From assembly GCA_965644295.1 (NCBI GenBank), contig CBFFRP010000238.1, positions 287,013 through 351,012 on the forward strand: a stretch of DNA of 64,000 nucleotides. Reading direction: 5' to 3'. The notes beneath the pieces are model-generated. The model was given only the letters and a program-made list of their open reading frames with translations, searched no databases and was not told the origin of the DNA. This document shows positions 36,255 to 46,368 of this stretch, piece after piece. Within the stretch, counting starts at the first letter, position 1. Each line of letters opens with the position of its first letter. The stretch comes from Paraphysomonas bandaiensis (lineage: Eukaryota > Chrysophyceae). The translations under genes were made by a program, and so were the position numbers.

Positions 36255-37045
36255 GAAGTACTTTAAATCAACGGCACTGGTGATGATGATTGAGTATCGT
36301 GGTTCGTGATTAGGAAACTAGGTGTGATGATATCGTCGATGGATTTTGCCTTTACTAGTTTTTTAAATTTAAAGAGTTTAATGCAATGGCCGCAGTTGCC
36401 AATTAATATTTCCGCGTTCTTTAATCGTGTAGATGTAGTCGTACGATGTACACAATTTGATAATGACACACTCTCTTCGGTTGCAACTCTATTTACTGCT
36501 ACTCAACTCTTTGCTTACAGAATAGCTACTTCGATATACATTGTACATGTATTATACATTACGTCATTCACAAATAGTTTTCGTACACTTATTGAACTAC
36601 AGCCAACTCCATCGTACGTACAAGTTGATGATAACAGCTAGTAGCTATCCAGTAATCTGTCTAGCACTGAAATACAGAATCTAAGAAACTACAACATTAA
36701 GAGTTAAGAGTAGGAAGAAATATACGAGAACACTGAAAATATAGTAGCTGTTAAAACTTAAAATATGACTTGAGAAAAATATTGATGTAGGTTACTGATG
36801 CGTTGCGACAATCATATTACTACATACTACAACATCGCAACCTCACAATCTCTCCATAAATAACCTGTGCTTTACTATTAATAGCTCCAAGCTACAATTA
36901 TATGACTTGGTAGTCTCTCAACAAAGTCGGACTCGCACCTTTTCGTGGCTGTCACAGCGGCGTGACAGCGGTAAGTAGTAGGAAATATTTATATTTTCTC
37001 AGTAAACAGTATTACAGGTTTTTACGTTTTACAGCATTCTTGGTG

Positions 37046-37533
37046 CCCTCAACAAAACTCGGACTTGCACCTTTTCGTGTGTGGTGAGCTGGGGATGAGT
37101 ACCGGAGATATTTCTCTGGGAAACTAACGTGAAACGCAAACATATAGACAGCAGATACTTTTCTTCCCACTCATAGCCAAATGATTGTGTGGTACCAACT
37201 AAGGGACACCAACAATAGAAGTGTAACTTGTGTGCAGACGTCATTGGGCCCTGACGAATATACAGGCATCCGGGATTGGGCCCACCTGAAGGGCATCCAG
37301 GGTATGAGCTGCCAGCTGAAATCACGCATGCGGGCTGTTCACGTTAAAGAGAGTGAGCGAAAGTGGATACACCTTGGTGCTTGTGGTGACGCACAAGCAG
37401 CTTTCGTAGCGCTAAATATAGTAGGATATCAGAGTAAAGCACTATAGCTACATAGTTAGTTAAATTGTAATGTTAAATTAGTTCTGCCTCTTATAGCCTA
37501 TATATATAATAGGTAATAATCAGAAATTTACTA
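37046..37533 (+). repeat. dispersed repeat E, copy 5 (near full length)
   Basis: Runs from CCCTCAACAAAACTCGGACTTGCACCTTTTCGTG to AATAATCAGAAATTTACTAT and is the most complete uninterrupted copy. The same start (CTCAACAAAGTCGGACTCGC) also occurs alone at 36919, about 130 bp upstream, suggesting a broken neighbouring copy. Confidence 0.85.
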
Positions 37534-37922
37534 TAAAAAACTATATAGAAAATGAATGGGCACTTTCGCAACTAGATGACGAATAATAAAAAACAACACT
37601 TTTTTACTTATTATCACTCTTGCTATGTAATATATATGTTTTATAATTCAGCGTTCTTTCTAAACTGGGCTCTTATGAATAATGAATAAAAAGTTTAAAG
37701 ATAATATATAGAAATGAATAGTTTTAAAACATATATATATAATATTTGAGAACTTCCCATGGAAAAAAGTAACATTTTTTATCAGAGATATAATATATAT
37801 TATTACAGGGTATACATATATATTGGATATTTTTTGAAGGTCATGATCCAAAATATTATAGCCTAAGTAAAACAGACTTATCAACGTTGTATTGATTAAA
37901 CGTCTTAGCAGTAAGTAAATAT

Positions 37923-38668
37923 TGTAGTGAATGTCAATAGGCGTGTAAATTCAGAACTAATGTAGCAAAACAATTTAGCTATATAAATAACTAGTAGTGC
38001 TTTACTCTGATATAATATAGTAGTGAATGTCTGATTATTTAGCAATAGGCGTTGAGACCTTGCATCAATTAGTGGCTAGAAGAATGCTAGTCATACTAGT
38101 TAGACCACTACCCGTAACTAATCAATACAAACTCTTTTATCCTACTATTTAACGCTACGAAAGCTGCTTGTGCGTCGCCGCAAGCACCAAGGTGCAACCA
38201 CTTCCGTTCCTCTGATATAATATCCTACTGTTTAGCGCAACAAAAGCTGCTTGTGCGTCTCACTGCAAGCACCAAGGTGCAATTCCTTTCGCTCTATGAC
38301 TAAAAGCAAAGCAGTGAGCATGCAGAATGTTGGTATACCTGACACCTGCTAACATCAGGATTTTCATGTTCTTAAGGTGATCAGCCCAGATGCTTGACTT
38401 CAGCAGGTGGCCCATTCCCGGATGCCTGTATATTTTGTCAAGGCCGAGAGACGTCTACACAAGAGACACTTATTAGTGTCCCTTCTTGTTTTGTACAACA
38501 CAAGCATTGGACTATGAGTGGGCAGTGGGCAGTGGGCAGGGGCAGGGGCAGGGGCAGAACAATATCTGCGGAATATATATGCGGCTCACGTTAGTTTCCC
38601 GGAGAAATACCTCCGGTACTTATTCCACAGAACACAACGAAAAGGTGCGAGTCCAACTTTGTTGAGGG
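37923..38668 (-). repeat. dispersed repeat E, copy 6, with internal duplications
   Basis: The outer end appears twice (TAGTGAATGTC at about 37925 and again at 38024). The block with GCTTGTGCGTC, AAGCACCAAGGTGCAA also appears twice (about 38166 and 38249). It then runs on to GGTGCGAGTCCAACTTTGTTGAGGG. Tandem or nested insertion of two copies explains this. Confidence 0.8.
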
Positions 38669-39154
38669 AGCAAGTCAATATAATATATATAAAAATGAAT
38701 AGAAATATTTTTATATATTCTTTTAACTAATCCATATTTTAAATTCTTGTTTACAGAGGGTATTAATATGAAGCAAAAGCATATGAAGAAAATATTTTAA
38801 CTCTGAGGTGTTAAACTATTGTTAGACAGTTAGATATCATAAGTTATCTGGCTGGGACACAATATTTTATAGATATATATATGATATATGACAATACTAT
38901 ATTCTATGCATGAAGAACTGTCAAAGTTTGAGAGTTTAATTGTACCTGACCTCATATTCATATTATTTACAACAGAAATATTAGTACTTCACACATTTTA
39001 TATATTTCACTACTTATAGAATACCGTCTCTATTGTGAATGACAAAAGAATAGCATTTCACTGTAAATATCGAGTGTTGCAAAGGTACTCGCCTTTACAT
39101 ATTTTGTAGATAACGAAGCGCTTATAGTATAAATCATAAAAGGTTATTCCCGGT

Positions 39155-41167
39155 TCAATGCTTGGGATAAACAGGTTTGGAAAGTGGGCGCGGCCGGCCA
39201 TGGCGTTTATTCTTGGTCCTATTTTGCAACCAGGGGTACATCGTTTCTAGTCGTTGAGTCTCTCGCAAAACCCATTGATCAGAAGAGTGCTGGTGTAAGT
39301 CTTGAATCGTACCGGGCTGTGGAGAATGTACTAAAACTAATTGACCCGCTTTAACCACAGATGGACAAAGGTTGCTAGTGTCATAAGGGCACTCCCATTG
39401 ATGTGGGTCTCGAATCACACCTACGTCCAATAGAATTCGATGTATCATTGCCTGAGTAGTGGCACGTGGAATGGAGAGAAGAGGAATCAGTCGGACATCT
39501 GCATTCGGATCGACTAGTAATATACTCTTGCGTTGAGCCTCATTACTTACTATACACAAGTCTACCTGGGAGATATTTCTTCTAGCCAACTCTCCTTCAT
39601 CCACTGCGTCCTCCAAAGTGGTGTATATCACAGGTACATCCGGACACAGCTGCCTAACACGTGAGATGGTTCGGTTGAACCCCTCTTGCTTCGTCCGTAA
39701 AAATATAACAGCTTTCCATGGACATACATGCAGGGGTTGTCCCATAGCTTCTCTACGCACTGCTCGTACGAGACCTCTCAAAGTACCAGGTCGAAATAAA
39801 CCGATTCCGTCCGCAAGTAGGCTCATGAAGTATTTTGAATACGTAGCAGCAGCACTAGGCTCCATAAAACAAGAATATCCCTCCTTTTGTAGTAGATGCA
39901 TTAATTCCAACCGCCTTTGTGCAGCTGGGTCTCTCTTTATATGCAAACTTGAAGGGCCCATCAAAAGGATTCGATTAGGTTGTTTGATAAAGGATTGTAG
40001 CGTATGTTCCTCCCATGTCGAAAGAGACTGCTCACAACTATATGGTCGTATGGGACAGTACTTATCCAGCAGAGTGGCGTGCTTGTGACTAAAAAGCTGG
40101 CTGTGTAGACCCATGTACACACTTTTAAAATGAGGGCTCATGGTCGTGCCCTCGTTGTGCACAACGACAGCAAGCGGCTGTAAAATCGTAACCAAGCCAC
40201 TCTCGTAGAATGTGGCTGCAGCATCTGTGTCTTCGAAATAGGCCGGTTCGAACTGTTTGTCGAAAAGACCTAGGTCAAGAAATTTTTGTCGGTGGAAAAG
40301 CAGGCAGGCGGCACTGATGTAATCCACGATGCGAGCATGATACATTGGAAGTTCACCAGGAAACATCCCCCGGTACATGTTATGTGTTATGCCGCCTCGA
40401 AACAACAATCCTCCTGCTTCACTTACCCGTCCATCGGAAGATATCATCATTGGTCCTACCAGACCCACACCACCTCTAAAGGTGATCATCACTCGCATCA
40501 TAAGAGACAGCCAACCTGGCAGCACATGTACATCACTATTCACTAAGACAGCATACTTCCCCACCGCGCGATGCAAAGCATCTGTGTTACTCCTACCATA
40601 CCCCATGGCACTGGCGTGATTAATAAAAGTAATATCGGTACCAAATAGGGACCCCAGATTGACGGTGAGTTTCGTTGTCATAGGTATATCCTTGCCTCCA
40701 TCTCTAACAACAATGAATTCGGCGCTGGGCACTTCGTGAGCAGTTCGAAACACTTCAAGTATTGCCTTCGTCGCGTATACATCATTGTTATGTAGTGTAA
40801 ATATAAAGCTGACTAGAGGTAAGCCGGGTTGCTTGATCTGACCCCCTGACGGCAACTGACAGACAACACCACCAGTCTGGTCGATAAGGTCCGCAATAGT
40901 GTCGGTAAGATGCAGTGAATCTAGACTAACAGGTGTGTTCGACACGGTGGAATATAAGCAGCTCCTCTCCACACAGACAGAGTCATTGAGCCCCTCGATT
41001 AAACTCTTTCCCTCATAGCACGGGCCCAGACCGTAATGGTCCCCTAAGAAGGATTTCTTACTTTTATTTTTGGTCGTGATACTAGAGACGGACGACGCGT
41101 ACAAACACAGTAGAACCAACAGTACCCGGTACAATGAAACCTCGCAGGGTGCGTGGCAGCCGGTCAT
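39155..41167 (-). CDS. secreted or lumenal GT2 glycosyltransferase with a second transferase-like module
   Basis: A single exon encodes 670 aa starting at an ATG with a signal peptide or signal anchor (residues 11-29). The GT2 domain starts at LVSFIFTLHNND (118) and has a nucleotide-sugar SDV site (211), EAGGLLFRGG (250), DYISAACLLFHRQKF (282), the acceptor-site EDTD (312) and VVHNEGTT (335). This string is the standard layout of bacterial GT2 enzymes of surface polysaccharide synthesis. Residues about 400-600 form a second alpha/beta region (RILLMGPSSLHIKRD..., QLCPDVPVIYTTLEDAVD) resembling a GT-B-type module as in bacterial GT2-GT4 fusions. It probably builds a surface or secreted glycan in the Golgi. 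The intronless structure and bacterial-type motifs suggest lateral transfer, but this is inference. Confidence 0.85.
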   Translation of the reverse strand: MTGCHAPCEVSLYRVLLVLLCLYASSVSSITTKNKSKKSFLGDHYGLGPCYEGKSLIEGLNDSVCVERSCLYSTVSNTPVSLDSLHLTDTIADLIDQTGGVVCQLPSGGQIKQPGLPLVSFIFTLHNNDVYATKAILEVFRTAHEVPSAEFIVVRDGGKDIPMTTKLTVNLGSLFGTDITFINHASAMGYGRSNTDALHRAVGKYAVLVNSDVHVLPGWLSLMMRVMITFRGGVGLVGPMMISSDGRVSEAGGLLFRGGITHNMYRGMFPGELPMYHARIVDYISAACLLFHRQKFLDLGLFDKQFEPAYFEDTDAAATFYESGLVTILQPLAVVVHNEGTTMSPHFKSVYMGLHSQLFSHKHATLLDKYCPIRPYSCEQSLSTWEEHTLQSFIKQPNRILLMGPSSLHIKRDPAAQRRLELMHLLQKEGYSCFMEPSAAATYSKYFMSLLADGIGLFRPGTLRGLVRAVRREAMGQPLHVCPWKAVIFLRTKQEGFNRTISRVRQLCPDVPVIYTTLEDAVDEGELARRNISQVDLCIVSNEAQRKSILLVDPNADVRLIPLLSIPRATTQAMIHRILLDVGVIRDPHQWECPYDTSNLCPSVVKAGQLVLVHSPQPGTIQDLHQHSSDQWVLRETQRLETMYPWLQNRTKNKRHGRPRPLSKPVYPKH

Positions 41168-42090
41168 GCCCTAGTTTCAGGTGATTCCTCTGTGAGGTTT
41201 TGTAGCATGGCATGGAGGTAGCTTCGTACTAACTATTCTTATTGGGACAAACACAGTAAACAGCACCTGTGCTATCTATATACAGCAGATATGGTTTTGT
41301 GATATACAGTCCTGTATCTGTAGAATACAGGCAAAAAGATACTACGTCGTACGAGCGACAACACAAGTGATACCCTCACAGCTATTTCACTGCTAATGAC
41401 TGCAGCTCCAGATTCCAATCGTCGACAATATCCATCCATCCCTACCTCATTATCCAGATGTGCCACAGAGTAAATATTTAAGATTCCTGGATATAACGAG
41501 GAGTTCGCCATACTTTGACCTTATAATAACCAGGCGCGATTTGGATACACAGTTAAGGATTTACTGATGCTTAGTCTAAATATTCGCACAGGAGAAAATG
41601 GGCGAAACTTTGAGTTGTCTGGCCAAAAACATTCTGTTCAAGTAACGGCATGTGGAGGGTGCTTACGGACTGTTTGGAAAAGATTCGCACAGTATAGACT
41701 GGGTTCCTGCTCCATTTCTATAATAGTGATTTTGTTCTGACGGAAGCTTAACATGTGGGATATTAACCAACTAGCGGCGATATAACAACTGAAATGGTTT
41801 ATATCTGCATGCAACAGATATATTATAATTCTAGTGGGTTGCATTATATAGTCAACGCAAGTAAAACCTTTTACATATATATATATAACGACCGTATTAT
41901 ATTTAGTAATGTCGGCTATATTTAATAAATTGATATTTATTCTTCTATCTTTGCTACTTCCTGTCACTTCAATGGAGGAATCAATTTACAAGGAGTACAA
42001 CTTATACTTATTTATATATATCATGAATCATGAATTTATAAAATTAATTACACATTTTGGAGTCATATGCATTTAATCATTAGTTAATAC

Positions 42091-42879
42091 CAGGGATAGG
42101 GAACAATATATTGCAATACTATTGTTAGATAGCGTTCCATCAATAGTATTGATGGATTTTTTAAACCGGTCCTACAATACAATTACAATATATTGCAATA
42201 TATTGTCAATGTATTGCGATATATTAGTTTGACTAATCAGTAGGTAAACACATCCGTAGATTTCATTTTTAGTATTAGTCATTAAGATCACATGACAACC
42301 AAACCAACTGCTGCTTATAGTTACTAAAAATCCACCTCGTCCTCATCCTCTGAGCCATCATCGGTGAGGTCAACATCACCATATTCATCCACAGAATTAA
42401 CTGAAATATGCTAGTATCCGGCCATAACTGTAGAAGAGCTTTCTAAAACAACAGCATATTAAGTAGGATGGATACTTTTGCGCAACACTGATATAATATG
42501 TTTAGCTGTGCTGAACAGACGTTCCCATGTATTGGAAGTACATACCAAGGCCAGGCAACCGTTAATGACTCGTAGATCTGTACGTTTCTTAATTTTTTGA
42601 GCTGACTGAAGATTTTTAGTCGCATAGTCAACATCAGCTTCATTATCCTTTGTAATGTTGTAATCAATTTCTCGGTTATTTATATCCATTTTGCACCCTA
42701 CAGTTGAGAATCTTCTCTTGTATGACTATCATAATATTGATTGCAATATATTGCAATAGTATTGTGAGCTCTTTTAGCAGTAACACTATTGATGGAATAT
42801 TTGACCAGTCCACCAATCAATATATTTTACAATATATTGTACAACGTATTGCAATACAATATATTGTTCCCTATCCCTG
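42091..42879 (-). mobile_element. hAT-type element with TIRs, 8-bp target duplication and transposase relic
   Basis: The ends are CAGGGATAGGGAACAATATATTG and CAATATATTGTTCCCTATCCCTG. They are flanked by a perfect duplication GTTAATAC at 42083-42090 and 42880-42887. The interior is the inverted counterpart of the element at 14208-15013, block for block. At 789 bp it is similar in length (806 bp for the other copy), so both derive from one internally deleted ancestor. Confidence 0.93.
42334..42689 (-). pseudogene. hAT transposase relic (C-terminal dimerisation region)
   Basis: It starts MDINNREIDYNITKDNEADV at 42689 and, with frame changes, includes WERLFSTAKHIISVLRKSIH, the hAT C-terminal dimerisation motif. 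It ends in an acidic VDLTDDGSEDE-type tail. Stops and the missing catalytic part make it non-functional. Confidence 0.75.
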
Positions 42880-43168
42880 GTTAATACTATGACAAATATG
42901 CGGTAACCCTACACAATAATGAGCGAGTAAGAAGCTTCGGGCTTTCCACCATGCTTGCTTAGAGATATTTGTAATTAATCAGCTACATACTGAGGCACTG
43001 CAATATAGAATAATATCTAATGCAATATAGAATAATATCTATTCTTGCGTAGAAGTATATGCCAGTAGAAGTTACGAAGTTACAACGCTATGATACCATA
43101 AATTATAAATAAATATCAGAAGGTTATTTACTGCATTCTCACAAAATTCACCATTGATGTACTACGCC

Positions 43169-44040
43169 CTACGAGCAAATACACGTTTTCTTATTTCTAC
43201 TTCTCTCTTGAGCCAAACGATCTTCCCTCTCTATTTCATCTGCCCAAGGGGTGCGACCTTCATCGTCGTCTCCGGGTCCTCCCGCAACAATATGGGCTTT
43301 CACAACAACATCATAGTACGCCAGCTCATGAGCTGATAATTTAATACCAGCATGCTCTGCTGCACACTAACAGAAACTTAAATATTTAAACACACAAGTA
43401 CTTTTATTCTCACAACCTTGTAGAATGCTTTCACGACATTTTCTCCAGTTCGAGCAGACATAAAGAGTCCAGATTGAACTAACTCATTGTCTTCAACATA
43501 TTTGTCATGCATCGCTTTAGAAACACAACGACTACTGATTAGATCAATCTGAAGATTGTGACATATATTAAAATCAAGCCTTTCGGAGTGATTGGGTAGG
43601 TACCTTGTTTCCGACAATATGAATTTTAGCATTCGGAGAGTGTTTCTTGACAACACGAAGCCAGTCGTCTAAATTTGAAAATGACTCTGTATTTGTGACA
43701 TCATAAACAACAAATATAATATCTGAACTCGAAAGGTACTGAGGCAAATTTTTGCTGTTCATACTCTGCCCTCCGCTGCAGCAAACAGTCAGATATACAC
43801 AGTGATCATGGCAGCATACATGTCCCACACACGCAGTGAGAGCATTTCTCCACCCACAGAGCAATTTTTTTCGTAAAACTCACATCCCACTGTCTGATGA
43901 ACATGAGAAATGAACTAAAATCTAAAGCAGCTTACTTGGCGGTACGTGGCAACGAAACCGTCGTTCTTGAACGATGATATAATCGAGGATTTACCCACTG
44001 AGCCATCGCCAACAATAGCTAGTGTACAATGGTTCGGCAT
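43169..44040 (-). CDS. RAB28: RAB28-like small GTPase
   Basis: Five exons, 44040-43936, 43893-43820, 43775-43604, 43548-43417 and 43366-43169, have introns of 42, 44, 55 and 50 nt and encode 226 aa. The nucleotide-binding boxes are GDGSVGKSS (P-loop), QTVGCEF (switch I), VWDIGGQ (switch II), VGNKID and SARTG. The switch II sequence WDIGGQ, instead of the usual WDTAGQ of Rabs, is characteristic of RAB28. The C-terminal GIKLSAHE...VVVKAHIV stretch also matches RAB28. The protein ends in CICS, a CaaX-type farnesylation signal, as expected for RAB28 rather than the double-geranylgeranylated Rabs. RAB28 works with the BBSome and intraflagellar transport at cilia, so its presence suggests a ciliated stage. 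It is divergent from PRP38 across a (TGTA)n array. Confidence 0.92.
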
Positions 44041-44096
44041 CGTGGGTGATATTATATTATAAAATCTCGCACAACTGATATTTTAACTGAGGATTG

Positions 44097-44579
44097 TACG
44101 TATGTCTGTACGTATGTCTGTATGTATGTATGTATGTATGTACGTATGTCTGTATGTATGTACGTATGTATGTATGTATGTATGTATGTATGTATGTATG
44201 TATGTATGTATGTATGTATGTATGTATGTATGTATGTATGTATGTATGTATGTATGTATGTATGTATGTATGTATGTATGTATGTATGTATGTATGTATG
44301 TATGTATGTATGTATGTATGTATGTATGTATGTATGTATGTATGTATGTATGTATGTATGTATGTATGTATGTATGTATGTATGTATGTATGTATGTATG
44401 TATGTATGTATGTATGTATGTATGTATGTATGTATGTATGTATGTATGTATGTATGTATGTATGTATGTATGTATGTATGTATGTATGTATGTATGTATG
44501 TATGTATGTATGTATGTATGTATGTATGTATGTATGTATGTATGTATGTATGTATGTATGTATGTATGTATATATATGT
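44097..44579. repeat. (TGTA)n tetranucleotide array
   Basis: About 480 bp of nearly perfect TATG repeats. The left 70 bp carry TACG and TCTG variants and the right end a TATATATAT island, as in the larger array at 17372-19204. It lies in the spacer between the RAB28 and PRP38 starts. Open frames through it are artefacts of the repeat. Confidence 0.97.
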
Positions 44580-44751
44580 AGCCTGATTGCGTGCTATGTG
44601 CTATATATATAGTATGCAGGTTCGGCAATGTCTATATGGAGAGTGCATACTATTTAACTCCTGAGAAATTATTATTTAAGATAGTAGCCTGAATTAAAAC
44701 AAATAATGCCAAATTAAGATCCTTTTCTCAACCCATCAGTGAACTATTTCA

Positions 44752-46368
44752 ATGGCTAATTCTACTGATCCATTCGCCGAAGCCGTCCATGGAACTAACC
44801 CTCAAAACCTTATCGAGAAAATCACCCGACTGAAAATATATAATTGTAACTATTGGAAGGAGCACTGCTTCGGTCTCACAGCTGAGACGATAGTCGATAA
44901 AGCCATTGCTCTCAAGTACTGTGGTGGCACATATGCAGGAAATGTCAAGCCGACCCCCTTCCTGTGTTTGGCCTTGAAGTTGTTGCAACTGCAGCCCGAA
45001 AAAGAAATTGTCATAGAATTTATAAAAAATGAAGACGTATGTGTTGTCTGTGTTGATTATGTTTGTATATGATTTGATTTTTGCTTACAGTTTAAATATC
45101 TTCGAGTGTTGGGAGCGTTTTATTTTCGATTGGTTGGCAAGGCCGAAGAAGTGTATAAATACCTAGAGCCATTGTACAACGACTATCGCAAGCTTGCATA
45201 TCGTGGCATGAGTGGATGGAAAATCATACATATTGATGAATTCGTTGACGATTTGCTCTATAAGGAGCTTGTGTGTGACGTTGCCCTACCTCATTTGCTG
45301 CGCCGTACGCAGCTCGAAGACGCTGGAGTGCTTAAGCCCCGTGTTAGTGCATTAGAAGATGGCATGAACCTGGATGATGACGACGACGAAAATGACGAAG
45401 AAATTAACGTCCAGTCGAAGTTGAAATCGGAAAAAAGGGATGCAAACACCGCTGCTGTGGAGAACGTGCTTGCAAGTGTTGCCAGCGCTAGTGGAGAGAG
45501 CAGTGCGCATGTTAACAGTACTGGAAATGCGCCCCCTGACAAAGACAGAGACGAAGATAGCATACCAAAGCGGGAAGAGAACGATCTTGGTATGAGAGAA
45601 CAACGAGAGAGAAATAGTGAAGATAGAGTGAAGGAAAGTCACCACAGGAGAGACAGAGAAATTGGTGGTAGAAGCGGTCGCAATACAGAGAAAGAGAAGG
45701 ACAGGCGGAGCAGGGAGAGAGAAAGAAGCAGGGCAGATAAAGGACGTAGATATTCTCGCTCTCGGTCATACTCGCGATCCAGATCCCCTTCATATTGCCG
45801 TCGGAACAGGAGCAGAGGCCGGCGAAGTTACGATCGTCGCAATGACCGAAGTAGAAGTGCAGGTCGTAGTCGCTATCGTAGAAGTAGGGATCGTTCTTCA
45901 AGAAGAAGCAGAGAACGATCCCCGAGAAGAAGAAGTAGAGAGCGTTACTCTAGAAGAAGTAGAGATCGTTCGCCGAGAAGAAGTTATCGTCGTAGCCGGT
46001 CGTACTCCTCATCATCTTCTTATTCAAGTTCGTCGTCTTCATCACGGTCTTCCGAGGAGAGACGGAGGCGTCGGTCACCACAACGATACAGGTCCCCCTC
46101 GCCGAAGGAATATCAAAACAACCCAGTCAACACTTCATCTGAGCCACTTTCTCAGAAAGTTCCTTCCGATGATGAAGATCTTCCAGAAGTAGAGCCATCG
46201 ACAAATAAGTTGAGCACGAAGAAGTTTGACAAAATCTTTGGCAAGAAGAAGAGTGACAAGAAGTCCAAGAAAGATGTGAATGCGCATGGAGGAATAACAG
46301 CACCCGAAGGATCTGTTGAGTATTGGAATCAAATGCGCGAATCGTTAGGCATGAAGAAGTTGAAATAG
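44752..46368 (+). CDS. PRPF38A: pre-mRNA splicing factor PRP38 with C-terminal RS domain
   Basis: Exons 44752-45036 and 45091-46368 (54-nt intron) encode 520 aa. The PRP38 domain occupies about residues 10-200. Hallmarks are VHGTNPQNLIEKI near the N-terminus, EFIKNEDFKYLRVLGAFYFR across the splice site, the highly conserved YLEPLYNDYRKL, HIDEFVDDLL and LKPRVSALE. An acidic linker and a long Arg-Ser/Arg-Asp repeat region (about residues 270-450) follow, then a Lys-rich tail. PRP38 is a tri-snRNP-associated (B complex) factor needed for spliceosome activation. The RS domain is fused in the same chain, as in many non-yeast eukaryotes. It overlaps no neighbour. Confidence 0.95.

Larger units (their letters stand above)
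36255..39154. other. gene-free region with repeat E copies
   Basis: It contains E copies at 37046-37533 and 37923-38668 and a short E piece at 36919-36950. A minus-strand open frame at 36263-36469 is protein-like in composition but has no recognised domain and no clear start. The rest is AT-rich. A short GGGCAG tandem repeat lies at about 38517-38557 inside the second copy. Confidence 0.5.
41168..43168. other. gene-free region with hAT-type element
   Basis: Contains the hAT-type element 42091-42879. The flanking AT-rich stretches 41168-42082 and 42888-43168 show only short open frames without recognised motifs. Confidence 0.5.

Noticed and set aside
36263-36469. Protein-like minus-strand frame downstream of the elongase gene
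   Set aside because: No ATG, no domain, and possible upstream exons would need an approximately 30-nt intron; left as undecided filler.
40240-40260. GGTTCGAA sequence resembling a tRNA B box
   Set aside because: Lies inside the glycosyltransferase coding sequence and no cloverleaf can be formed around it.
44083-44628. 181-residue minus-strand frame of His-Thr-Tyr-Ile repeats
   Set aside because: Complement of the same tetranucleotide array.
45291-46332. Long minus-strand and second plus-strand frames over the PRP38 gene
   Set aside because: Shadows produced by the Arg/Ser-rich codon pattern of the RS domain.
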